A DNA stretch of 49,069 nucleotides from assembly GCA_015680685.1 (NCBI GenBank), contig MNCI01026225.1, positions 1 through 49,069 on the forward strand, in the 5' to 3' direction. The stretch comes from Gnetum montanum. Its lineage: Eukaryota > Streptophyta > Gnetopsida > Gnetales > Gnetaceae. Positions 12,534 through 23,900 of the stretch are shown here, piece by piece (the first letter of the stretch is position 1; the number at the start of each line of letters is the position of its first letter). The notes under the pieces are model-generated. The model saw only the letters and a list, made by a program, of their open reading frames with translations, was not told where the DNA came from and made no database searches. The position numbers were made by a program, and so were the translations under genes.

Positions 12534-12935
12534 GGGCCAGGAGCAGGAGAGAGATGCAGTTTAGATGCCACATGTCCTGGACCCACGAGATGCTGACGTA
12601 CCCCTACCACATGGATGCACAAGACTGGTTGTGAACTTGCTACGCTACGACAATGTTGTCGAAACTAGAGGTGCTAGAGTCAAATGCGCTAACAATGCAA
12701 GCGAGAAATGAAGCATATTAACATAGCGTATCTACTTGCTACGTTGTGCTACGCTCTATAACATAGCACGTTGGCATAGCATAGCTACTTTCTATGCTAT
12801 GCTATGCTATGTACCATAGCACAATGTAGCCACCAGTTTGAAGAAAAAACTTACATTGAAGTCACTAGATTTTTGCTAAAAGCCTTGGCACATGTGGGGT
12901 TAATGTTTGGAGCATTTGGTTGATCTGCATTCTTT

Positions 12936-12975
12936 GCTACACTATGCTACGCTATGTAGCATAGCATAGTGTAGC
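12936..12975. repeat. 40-bp near-perfect palindrome in A's U3
   Basis: Two 19-base arms around a 2-base centre, beginning gctacactatgctacgcta, with a single mismatch. A shorter relative lies at about 13045-13072. Such a sequence could form a cruciform or bind a dimeric protein. Confidence 0.85.
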
Positions 12976-13469
12976 AGCTAATGTAATTTGCATTTTTGTT
13001 AAAACTACGACGAGAAAACTCTGCTTTTCTTGCCCTTGCTACGTTGTGCTATGCTATGTAGCATAGCATAGCATGGCACTCTGTATTGGTTGATTTATGA
13101 TTTTTCCTTGGGAAAACATCTTTCTAAAGGCTATATTTAGATATTTTTTTGATTTTTCGAATGCCTACTATGCTCCACAGCATAGCATACTTCTCTACTA
13201 GAAAACTTGCTGAACTATTTTGTCCATCCGGAGCCCCATCGACAACTCCAAGCATGGTTTCTGAATAGACTGTCAGCTGGGTGAATCATCCAAGTGGGTA
13301 GGTTGAAGGGTCCATTGGGCTTGTTAGCTCTAGAGGTAAAAAATTTGCCAAATTGAACAGTCTAAACTCAGTGCATTCATTTCCTGCCAAACTGTCATGA
13401 GGCTACTCTTGTGGAAATATTTTCCTCATTTCCAAGACCATGGTGAAGCAAGAGTGCCTTGAAATTTTA

Positions 13470-13474
13470 TGGTA
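13470..13474. repeat. Right target-site duplication of element A
   Basis: TGGTA, one transition away from TAGTA at 1278-1282. Confidence 0.5.
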
Positions 13475-16400
13475 TTTCAAAGACCATTCTAATGAGACCA
13501 ATTTTACCTCCATCAGACATCTAAAGATGAAGTCATATAAGCTTAAAATTTATTAATAAAAGAATAAATAATTATATTTAATTAATGCAAGTCATAACCA
13601 AATCACTTGGAAGCACCTAAATAGAAACATACTTATAATACATATTACTAAACCCATACTTGTCACCTTAACATCACATCTAATTTTTTCACAAGTCCTA
13701 AATCATTCCATTCATCACATATATGTTTATGCATAATTCATAAAAATGACTACAAGTTTTGGCAATCTATGACACTATACATCCAAACTCAATGTTTAGC
13801 CTACTTTCCCTATAGTCCCATATCACATGATAATATATAGCATAAAAATATATGGAAGAGATAAAGAAAACCTACTAATTAAATTTTGGAAAGTAAAAAA
13901 TTTGAAACAAGCATAAAACTCTATGAAATATGATAAAACTTCATTTCACTCTAAAGAACTCTTGTACATATGCTAATGTAACCATAATTATTCCAAATGA
14001 AAGTTTAAAGTAAATAAAAATTCATTCCTAAAGACAAAATTTACAAGTGTGAAAAAATAGAAAAAATAAAAAATAAATAGGCTCAAAATTAGGTTTTGTT
14101 GGAGAGAAAATACAGAACTTGAATATATAGCCAATGCAATGGAGAAAGGCAGTAGGAAAATGATGGTGAAAAAATGATGATGATAATATTTAGATAATGT
14201 ATCAATATCTATTTCCTTTTACATCATTTATGTCACATATAAATATACATGACTTGTAAAAAAATTTACTTTTTATATTATTTTTTAAACTATATATATT
14301 TTCACATATCCATTTCTTTTATTTTCTTCCCAACTAATATCTCACACTTCAAACATGCAAAACAAACACATCATGACTCCAAATTAAAATCTATTTGAAC
14401 CTATGATATCCATGTCAAACATACTACATGTCCAAAAACTAAAATCACATCCAAAAATCACATAATATAGTACTACAATTCAAATGCATAAATGTTGAAA
14501 TCACACATAAACTATATACACATATCAAATTGTTTCCCTTGTACCCCAAGCTAGCATCCTTGCTAGCCACATCTCCTGTATAATGCATCGTACACAACTA
14601 CTCTGTATAATTACGCTAGTTAAAAATGTATAAATATCATAATCATATCATAAAATCTAATCCATCATAACATAAAAATCACCATCATAACAAAATAACT
14701 CATTCCTGATAACCCACTGAGACCACACATATATATATAAATCATAGTCATAATACAATACCCAAGGTATACAGAATAGGTATAATATTTTTAAGAATTA
14801 TTATTTGTAATTATGAGAAGTTTTTAATAAATTTTTTAAGGAAATATAGAAACAGAGGAAGAATTATAGAGAAATATAATGATGCTTTAAGTATGATTCA
14901 AATTAGAAATCTTTTACTTAACAAGACAATGAGTTTTATTTCCTGTACGAGTTCAAGTTACACTTGATGCATTAGTATATTCCTATATAATTCTTCTAAA
15001 AATCATGGTTTCTATATGATGTAGGATGTATTTATAGTCCTTGTAGGTTCTTGCACCCTCCAACTATTGCCATTAATAGATAACTCAAGTAGTTAGCTCA
15101 TTATCTTATGAATAAAAGTTGCTAGTTTCAATCACACTTAAGGCATTATTATATTTCTATATGATTTTTCTAAATTCTTATGTTGGTTTTGGGATGTAAT
15201 TATATAGTCATCCTTTTAAAATATTCTCATACCTCCTAAAATATTTAACTATTTTAATACCACTATCATGGATTAAGCTTGTATTAGTTGCACAATGGAT
15301 AAGAATATTTACAACTATACTATACAACATTAAATACAAAATATGATTTGTATTTATGCAAGTTTGATTCCAAAGGAAATTATAGAAATACCTTTATATT
15401 CCACTTAAATTCTACAAAAGTATCACATTGGTTTTATGGCCTAAGGTAAATTAACAATGAGATATTATCCTAGTCGTAAGACTTTAGATTTTAAAACTCT
15501 AAGTTATAGGTTTGAATTTGTTGAATGATGCTAAGTTATAAAGTTCTAATTTTTCGATATATCTTGGGGTAACTATTAATAAATAAAATTTTTGTATTTC
15601 AAATATAATAATGTATCAAATTTGACTCAAACTAGCACCTTCTTATGATAGGATAATGCACTAACAACTTGAGCCACTAAAAATAGACATAATAATTACT
15701 ATAAGCTTCCTTTACTAAATTATTTGAATTAGAATAAACATATCAATAAAAATGATATGTTAGCCTAATCATAAAATCCTTTATTTTGAAACTTCAATCT
15801 ATGTTTTAAATTATAGTAGATAGCATTAAGTTATAAAGTCCTATTTAAGCTCTATGAAAGTTCCATGTTGGCTATCTATCTTAAATGCACATATAGTTAT
15901 ACAATTATGACATTTACCTAATTCATGGGGGTCCTATACAATGGACTACAACCTAATCATGTGTTGTGTTGACCTTGCACCTTATCTTAAAAACTAGCAT
16001 TTTGCTCATTGCAATCCCATTATGACTCATGCTTAACTCACAGCACACAAAAATACTTGACTACAATCCTACCATAATTTTCTTGCAACTAATCATAGCC
16101 TACACTTGTTAATAAAAATTCAACTAAAGCTTTTTCACAACATAATTACAATTGCATTATGACTATTTACAACTCATGCCCTTTACCATGATCCTATTGC
16201 AACTTACTTTCCATGAAAAACCCTAATGTGACCTAGCTAGAACTTGGTCATGACTTGTACATGACTCATAATTAACTATAAAACGTAAAAAGATTGATGA
16301 AAAAAAATGATACTAACACTCAAATCATCATGCCATTGAGTTAAATGATTGACCCAACATACCCATACATCTTGAGATGTAGTAATAATGTAGCTATTGT

Positions 16401-17440
16401 CTCCAAGTCATAGTTATTATATTAATTATATTACCTCACTCTATCACATAAATACAATCACAGATGGAGAATACATAAACTCTACTTGCAGTAATCCTCG
16501 TATGATTATAACATCTTAGAACTAATATGTCCATTCCACTTAAATCCACAACCATAAAAAAAATTAAAATGGCCAAAATAGGAGATGCTTAAAGAATTCC
16601 ATCTAAAATAAAGGAAAGTTGATGAAACCTAAAATCTAAAAATAAATGCATTAGAATATTTCTCATGAGATCCTTAATCCTCAAAAATCAAAACTAAATC
16701 TCATTGTCCATAAATTTTCTAGCATTATCTCTCTATATTTCTAAGAATCATGAAAATTAGTTGATATTCAACATAGAATGAAAGAGAAGAAGAAACTAAA
16801 AGAAAATAGGATGCATGATATTGAGATTGGGAAAAGTGAAAAATGTATTATGTTTTATTATATAATCCTATTATAATCATTTTTATTTTTAATTTTCATT
16901 TTATAAAATTTTCCAAGCATTCCCTATCCCCAACTAATACCAAGGGATTTATGTACCAAAGCATACTCACAAAACATTCAATCTAACTACCACTTGAGCC
17001 TATTAACATCATAACCTATTCATCATGTATCTATGAAAATACAAAAACATCATAACTTATGTTAGCTACCAATTCCATACAAATATGCACAATATGCAAA
17101 GAATCATGACCTCATACATTGATTAATGAAGAGCATTAATATCCTACACATAATGCATGTTCATAGCAGATGGTTGAGAATCAAACATCCTTTAATCTCA
17201 ATCTTCCTCAACAACCCTCATAACCTAGTAGCCACAAATATCCTACAAAAAATCCAAGAAGATTAGTGTGAATAATCATAGTATCATAATCAGCTAGACA
17301 TAATATAATAAGATCTCAAGAAAATACATTATTAAACTAATACATCTAGCTATATAACCTTATAACCTCCCACCAATATTATATGAACATCTTAAACATA
17401 ACATAATATCAAGGGATCCTATAATGAGGGGTTATCCTCT
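13475..17440 (-). repeat. Chromovirus E 3' LTR and downstream region
   Basis: Long AT-rich stretch with no gene. On the minus strand, 14880-13475 aligns with plus-strand 39550-40910 (shared words include tgatatttatac-atttgaa, gattttag, atcataggttc and ttattaataaattttaa). Its position right after E's integrase end makes it the 3' LTR or the junction of 3' region and LTR. Bases 14900-15900 look like inserted short elements (separate entry). From 15900 to 17440 I see nothing beyond AT-rich sequence; where the LTR begins is not resolved. Confidence 0.5.
14900..15900. repeat. Cluster of tRNA-promoter-like short repeats (possible SINE relics)
   Basis: Several degenerate copies of one pattern are seen. 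At 15075-15150 (plus) a tRNA A-box-like aactcaagtagttagctc is followed by a B-box-like gctagtttcaatc. At about 15690-15610 (minus) ggctcaagttgttagtgcat is followed by gctagtttgagtc. A similar acacttgatgcattagtatatt block at 14960 repeats at 15135 as acacttaaggcattattatatt, 175 bases apart. Related blocks lie near 15465 and 15755. The second LTR copy on the right lacks them. Confidence 0.35.
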
Positions 17441-18075
17441 CCTTCATTCAAGAATCTTCCTTCTGGAATACCTATAGATACCTAGCCTTCATATTAGATT
17501 CTACCTTTCCTGAGGCTTCCTAGGTATCATGATGATCCCACAACACCTTCAACATAGGTACTTTGCTGCTACAAAGCTATCAAACCATCATGTCTATAAT
17601 CTACACTAGTTTCTTGACATACATAGCAACAAGTGTAACTATACTCATGTTCATTCTATCACACGCTAACCATTAAGCACAAATAAACATAACATTAATA
17701 CATGAAACACCTTGGAAACAGTAGGTCATCTTGTCAATCTATTCTAAAATTGAAAACAATCTAACATATATGGATGTCAAATTTTCCTTTTAGATAAATT
17801 ACATTAGGTTCTTTAAGAGGGATACTCATAACAACATACAATCATCAATAATGAACTCTGATGATCTAATATGCTAATTGATATATGTTTTCTATCTATC
17901 TTACACTACCCTTAATCCATCTTGAATAATCTAAAATTATAATTACATATATTTTCTATATATATCTTGGCTATCTCTTATATACTAATTTTACCTCTAG
18001 TGACTAGAAAATGTGTAAACTTCATCAACAAATTCATAATCACATAAATAACATAGTTCCCTCTTCGAGTAAAGC
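17440..18075 (-). pseudogene. Chromovirus E integrase core and C-terminal end
   Basis: Remnant of the integrase that joins element cDNA to host DNA. The minus strand just inside the B insertion carries residues akin to the start of the catalytic core and the following EIAKIYIENI helix. Near 17558-17457 comes VLWDHHDT and VESNMKARYL, a good match to the C-terminal ending of Tekay/Del-type chromoviruses (usually xVxWxxH...EATWExExxMRxxYPxLF). Between them the frame is broken by stops and several shifts, and the second catalytic Asp region is unreadable. E is more decayed than the elements inserted in it. Confidence 0.65.
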
Positions 18076-18080
18076 ACAAC
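18076..18080. repeat. Left target-site duplication of element B
   Basis: ACAAC, beside the LTR start at 18081. Its partner is GTTGC at 27451-27455, which reads GCAAC in B's original orientation; the difference is one G-to-A transition. Confidence 0.6.
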
Positions 18081-18932
18081 TAATGAATTGTATTTTGATA
18101 AGCTCTAATATCTGATATCCAATATTAGAGCCTTGATATTAGATACCTGATATCAAAGCCCAATACTCAATGTAAAATATCCAATATCACAGGGTATATG
18201 CTAGTCTATAAATATAGCAATTAGGCTCACAATTTGAAGATAGTTTTTCATCTGTTTTTGCATAGAGTAACGAAGTTCTTATAGTTTAGTCATTCCAAAG
18301 TTAGAATATTTTTGAGTGCTTGTAGTAGGAGTTTGAGTCTGTATAGACCTTTATTCGAGCATTGATGTACCTGAGCATAGTAATATGACTAGAATAAAGA
18401 TAAGCCTTTTTGATAATCCTTGCAATACTAAGAATAGATTAATGTTTCCTTTAATGCATTTATTATTCATGTACTTTATATTAATGCATCTTCATTAAGT
18501 AATTAATTTATAGTTATTAATGAAGACAATCATGAACACTTCAAGCATACATGTAGCATTTGGTAACCCAAAAATGCTTAACGTTTGGTAACCCAATAAT
18601 GCTACATGCATTCAGGATGTGTCCAGGGAGTAGGAATGGGTACTTATGTTAGGCTAGATAAGTAGTAGGTATTACATTCTTCTACCTTTCATTCTTGTTC
18701 TAGGTGATTAAATTTATAAAATACAAAAGGATAAAAATCATACACCTTAGTTGCACTTAACCATATACTTATACTTCACAAGTGGAAGTAAGAAGATAAT
18801 GATCATTTCAATTAGATTTTACATCTTAGAACCAGTGTCATTAAGAACTTAAGGTCTCTAGAATATGACTAGATTTCACATGAATGCTTGTGATTCATAT
18901 GTTTGGGTCTAGCGTTACCTCGCCGCTCATCA
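18081..18932 (+). repeat. Element B 5' LTR
   Basis: 852 bases starting TAATGAATTG (TG decayed to TA) and ending CTCATCA. The reverse complement of 28285-27456 matches over its full length. The TATA box is at 18207-18214. The U3 contains a perfect 10-base inverted repeat, gctctaatat at 18102 and atattagagc at 18122, with GATATC between and after it. Confidence 0.85.
18207..18214 (+). promoter_or_regulatory. TATA box of B's 5' LTR
   Basis: TATAAATA, conserved in the inverted 3' LTR at 28166-28173. It lies just downstream of the palindromic U3 block. Confidence 0.65.
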
Positions 18933-18951
18933 TTAATGTCATTGCCAAGGA
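18933..18951 (+). other. Primer binding site of B
   Basis: TTAATGTCATTGCCAAGGA directly after the LTR end. It is a mutated form of the TGGCGCCGTTGCCGGGG site, complementary to tRNA-Asp, used by Athila-type elements. C's cleaner copy at 29382 supports the reading. Confidence 0.65.
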
Positions 18952-19092
18952 CCTTTTGCTTGTTATGTGCACTATCTAAGACTAGTGAAAAATTATTCAA
19001 ATAATTGAAATGAACTTTAGAGTCATATCATACTTAAAAAATAACTACAATAGTTTCTAAAAGCACGTTGCATTTTTATTATCTAACATAAA

Positions 19093-21400
19093 ATGTATTC
19101 TTCTCAGAAGAGTGATTCTCCATACAAGTCTAATGGAGTACATTAGCCAATGCCTCAACAATACTAAGTGGTATATGCTCATCCTGATGAGTATGTACCA
19201 AGTTTCACCTTCATCCTACATTAGGATGAACAGCTATGGTGGCATGACATGGAGAGCAACATCATGTTCCTGCTCAATCGATCAATTCTTGCAATGCTCC
19301 AACAAATGCTTATATAATGGGGTCTCTAGGAACTTCATGCTAAGTATGTTTTGAAAAATACTAACACTAGGGAATATCATCCCACTAATGCACAATGTTT
19401 TAGTGATCACCAGTTAGAACAACATCATGACTCTATGAAGGGAAAAGGATTTAATAATTTCCCATTCCTGTTATACCAAAAAAAAGGTGGAGAGCCCTTC
19501 TTTTGGGATTTTTCATTCAATGAAATTCCTCTCTTTGAATTTAGTGAAGGAGCTCAAAGCCAAAACTTGTAATCCATGCTTCACAATCTTGATTATGGTA
19601 AAAATGGATCCAATGACAAAGAAGGATCCAAAACGGAAAGTCATGGTAGGGATGCAAACAAGAAATAAGATCATGATTATGGTCACGATCACTGAAGAGG
19701 TGGTAGTAGGCACAATGATGGTGCTAGTTCTCTTTCCTCTTCACCTTCATCATCATCATCATCTTCTTCTTCTAGCTCTGACTACAATTACAAAAGGTGT
19801 GACCATGATGGAGGTAACCAATGGGACCAAAATGATTGAAGGGATTATCAAACAAGGCAAGACCAAGGGCACAAGCATTCAAAAGAGGCATATCTCCATG
19901 AACAAAAGGGTAGTAGAGGGCATCATAGGAACCATAATCTAGGCCTTAATGACCATTTTCTTACTACCTAGCATATGCTAAACATTGCAAAGGCAGTATG
20001 AATTCTCACAAGGCATGTAAAGGATAGTCAAATTAAGAGGCTAGACATTAACAATATTCGTAAGTTCGAAGGGGGATATAACTCAAATATGCAAAACCAT
20101 CTTCAAGCTTTTCAAGATGCATGTGCCTTGAAAAATATAAAGAATGAGTGGAAAAAACTTAAGTTGTTTCCAGGGACACTCATTAGAGAAGCTAAAAATT
20201 TGTATCAATCCTTAGAATCGGAATCTATCAGACAATGGAGTATCATACTTGAATTTTTTAATGACAAATATCAAATGTACTTTAGAGTATCAAACTAAAG
20301 AAGACAAATCCAAGGATGGAAATAAGAAACACATAAATCCTTGGATACTTCCATCAGTCGATACTATTCCTTAATGCATAGATGTCCTGGCCATGATTAC
20401 TCTCAATTGGACCAACTTTGCCACATTATAGATGGGCTTCAATCTAAAACAAGGTAAACCCTTGGCATCTATGCCCAAGGACGACTATTAGAATTAACTG
20501 CCCATTAGATCCAAAGATTAATTGAGCAGGTAGCTAAAGAAGAAGGTGAATTAAGAAAAAGAGAATTTGCAAAAGAATATAAACATGATCCTTCCATTTA
20601 AAAGAGGATGGTTCAATTCTATAAGAGTGAGGAAGAATCATCACTTGATGAGATGGTGAATAGGAAAACCTTAGCACTTCAAAAATTTTAATTTAGAATT
20701 ATGACCAAGGTTGATAAGTTATGGGACTCCATGGATAGCATATTTCAATCTATCCTAAAAATTACTAAAATTCCAAATAACAATGTAGTGATCATGAGCA
20801 TAGGAGGCACAAGGAAGCTGAACATGCATATCAAAGAGGTAAGGGAAAAATTACCACAATAGAGGAATTTACATGAAGTGAATCAGATGATGATGATGAT
20901 GTGTGACATCTACCAATAAGAAAATCCTGAGGGATGTTTTCATATTTTGTTACACTTATAAGAATTTTGGGTGTATGCCTCGAATCGACAACTAGCACAA
21001 AGGCAAACACCCAGAAGTTTTCCTTATACTCAAGGTAATTCTAGGTAGTTCCACTAGCCGCAATAGTATTATCCAAGTGGAACTCCACCACAACCATACG
21101 AGTAGTATCCATAGTGGCAGCAACCATAGTTATGGATGCTAGCACCACCAAGGCAACAATATCCTTATAGATAACTTGATTCATATGGGTACTACATTTA
21201 GCAACCCTTGTCTCCACATGACTCTTCCAATCATGTTTCGACTTTTCAATCTCACTACTACTTTCCTGATAATTACCAAACTCATCCTTCACATGCAAGG
21301 AGAGATACCACCTATTACCCTTATCCTCCCACTATTCTTACACATCTTCCCCCTCTCCCAGCACAACTACCACCTACTCTATCTATGTAGAATGAACTGC
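19093..21400 (+). pseudogene. Gag of element B
   Basis: From the ATG at 19093 the frame matches element D's gag N-terminus (for example DEYVPSFTFI and TREYHPTNAQ). A Ser/His/Lys-rich middle, with a long CAT/TCT run near 19745, leads to the gag core at 20089-20500 (WKKLKLFPGTL, FFNDKYQMYFRV, then HIIDGL), typical of Athila gag. The 19093 and 20089 segments share one frame despite many TAG/TAA stops. Next come a charged stretch, a relic of the CxxC...H zinc region (CDIYQ...NPEGC, about 20900) and a Pro/Tyr/Gln-rich tail to about 21400. Confidence 0.7.
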
Positions 21401-21639
21401 TAGCTCAACTACAACAATACAATAGTACTAGGGTTGTTAACCTACAACTAGTTCATCAACCAAGTGGTTTGGATAGTCAATCAAAGAAAGATTTTTCTTC
21501 TAACCTTGAAGTCCCCCTAGGCCCTCAAATACACCCATGGTTAACAACTTTTCTCTTTTTTCTTCCTTTGTATCAACTTCCTTTGAGTCCTCTTTAAACC
21601 AAATATTGCCTAGGATCCATATTATGATGCTTACTCATG

Positions 21640-22130
21640 TCATATCTAATTAAATTTTTGCTAGAAACCTTCCTAGAAAATTAGCTAATCTTGGAAGTCC
21701 TCTTATTTATTTGTAGATTACTAGGAATAAACTATGCAAATCTCTTCTCGATTAAGGTTTTAGTGTCAATATAATTTCCCATGAGATGTATACAACATAA
21801 AACCTACCTCTTCTGAAGAAGAGCAATATCAAATTAGAATTGGCAAACCAATCCATCACTATTTCATAGGGACTAGTAGAAAACATTGTGACCACTATCT
21901 ATGTGATCTTATCCTATTGATTTCCTAGTAATCAAGGTGGACAACTGCAAAGGGGACTTCCCAATCGTCATGGGATGGACATGGCTAAGCACTATTGATG
22001 TAAGAATGGGCATCAAAGATATTTCCCTAGAAATATCTAAAGAAAATTCATTTGGAAAGATTGAGAAGAAGTGAGTTCCATGCATCACATATAGTGCTAC
22101 AAGATGCAATTGTGTGTAGAAACTTTAGGC
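21640..22130 (+). pseudogene. Retropepsin relic of element B
   Basis: The catalytic region reads SLLD, a TAA stop, then GFSVNIIS, with the aspartate codon at 21751-21753. This is the D-x-G-x-x-x-N pattern of Athila proteases with the middle residue turned into a stop. The following stretch matches element D's protease-to-RT segment. No open frame longer than about 60 codons remains. Confidence 0.55.
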
Positions 22131-22629
22131 AGTGAAATGAGCATCCATCTCTGCATGCAAGCAATGTGCATCAGAAGTAGAAATTCAAAGGTGTTTGTAT
22201 GTAGCAACCACAAAATAGGAGGGTACCTAGTGGTTGATCACTGATTCTTAGAGAAACACACTTTGCATGGAACCAACTAAGAGCCTCACATGTGCATATG
22301 TTGTAGGCATGAATGAACTAGAGTAATTTCATTACCAACTCTTTGATGATGTAAATGATAATACCTACTAGCAAGAGTTGGAAATTCATAAAAATTTCAA
22401 GCAGGAGCCCATTGAAATAAAAAATCTATTGGCTAGCATGGAATATGTGTTCTTAAAAAATGGAAAGATAATCATAATCAATGCAAGTCTTGCTCTAAAA
22501 TAGAAAAAGATGTTGTTCGATGTGGTTGAAGAATGATCAATAGCCTTTGCTTGATCATATCTTGAACTCACAGGAATTGATGTTAGGATATGCTAGCATT
22601 GCATCTAGACCAACTTGGCCAAGAAGCCA

Positions 22630-23900
22630 AAGAGGTATCCATAGAGGAAATTGAACCACAAACTAAAGAAAATCATGAAAGAGGAAATTGAAAAACTCCT
22701 CAAAGTGGGGTTCATTTATTCCATTACAAATAGTGAGTGGGTTAGTCCACTCATGATTGTGTCAAAGAAAGGTGATAAGTAGTGGGTCTGCATTGATTTT
22801 TAACTACTGAATATGGCAACATTCAAGGACCATTTCCTATTGTCATTTGTTGATCATGTGTTAGATACAATATCTAGATATTGCTACTATAATTTCCTGG
22901 ATAGTTATAGTGGCTATAACCATATCCAGATCGTTCCAGAGGACTAAGCCAAGAGATCATTTAGGAGTCCTTTGGGAACTTTTGCACATCACAAGATGCC
23001 ATTTGTTCTATGCAATGCCCATGCTACTTTCTAACTCCTAGTCCTAAGTATTTTTCAACAATTTATTGATAGTGGTGTGGAAATCTTCATGGATGACTTC
23101 TCCACTTATGGAGCCACATTTGAGCAAGCCCTAGACTACCTTGAGCAAGAACTAAAATGATGTGTTGAAACAAGTTTGTGGCTCAACTAGAAAAAGAGTC
23201 ATCTCATGATACAATAAGGCATTGTATTGAGGCATTGAATCTCACAAGAAAGCATTGAGGTAGACCCTGAAAAAAGAAGGGTCGTCCAAGGAATAACCCA
23301 CCAACCAAAAACTATCAAAGATGTTCAATCATTCCTTGGACATGTTGACTACTACCAATGATTCATAGAGAATTTATTTAAGATCATAAAATCATTGGTG
23401 AAGCTAACAAAGAAAGATGCTTCATTTTTCTAGACTATGAAATGTGAACAAGCATTCCCATAGCTGAAAGAAGAACTTGTAAAAACTCTAATTCTACAAG
23501 CACTCGACTAATCCAGACCATTTCATGTTATGATGGATGAATCAAATTATGCTTTGGTATTTGTGCTTACATAGATGGATGACAAGAAACATCCATATTA
23601 CATTCACTACACAAGCCAAAGAATTTTGGGTTCATAATTAAACTACACCACTACAGAAAAACAACTGATGGCAATGGTGTTTGCTCTAGAGAAGTTTAGG
23701 CATTATGTGCTTGGTTAAAAAGTATTTTTGCACACAAACCATAGTTCCATTTTCTTCCTAATGAATAAGTCAATGGTGAGCCCTCATGTTATATGGTGAC
23801 TAGTGATCTTATAGGAATTCGATCATACAATGGTAGATCCAAATGGTATTAACAATGTGGTTGTTGATCACTTGTCTCAATTACAATGGCACAATAAAGA
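22630..23900 (+). pseudogene. Reverse transcriptase and RNase H of element B
   Basis: Polymerase that copies element RNA to DNA, with the RNase H that removes the template. RT motifs in order are EEIEKLLKVGFIYSI, SEWVSPLMIVSKKG, VCIDF, the active-site box FMDDFSTYG (Asp codons 23092-23097), and FLGHVDYY. The RNase H shows TTEKQLMAMVFALEKFRHYV and a trailing VVDHLSQL. The catalytic Asp pair is intact, but the domain holds more than a dozen stops, often at expected Gln, Trp or Arg positions. Identity to D's RT is high. Confidence 0.85.

Larger units (their letters stand above)
1283..13469 (-). mobile_element. Element A: non-autonomous Tat-like Ty3/gypsy retrotransposon with antisense gene
   Basis: About 12.2 kb inserted in an E-family LTR. 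The direct repeats at 1294-2165 and 11924-12840 are long terminal repeats at roughly 85-90% identity by eye. Gag (11692-9430) and a retropepsin (about 8530-7913) read on the minus strand, and both LTRs have a TATAAATA box on that strand. No RT, RNase H or integrase motif is visible between the protease and the left LTR. That space holds a plus-strand spliced gene instead. Extra antisense frames are known in the Tat lineage, and gag Zn-region and protease features fit Tat. I found no clear primer binding site. The outer limits come from where the host LTR resumes. The right LTR appears about 630 bp longer than the left. Confidence 0.7.
11924..13469 (-). repeat. Element A 5' LTR (right copy) with palindrome-rich U3
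   Basis: Bases 11924-12840 match the left LTR. Bases 12840-13469 have no counterpart on the left but belong to A, because the host LTR resumes only at 13475. This outer part is dense in gctatgctacgctatg and its complement (12615-12830, 12936-12975, 13037-13075, 13165-13190). The end at 13469 is TA where CA is expected. Confidence 0.6.

Noticed and set aside
19740-19790. CAT/TCT run as a microsatellite of note
   Set aside because: It encodes the His/Ser-rich part of gag seen also in D; ordinary low complexity.
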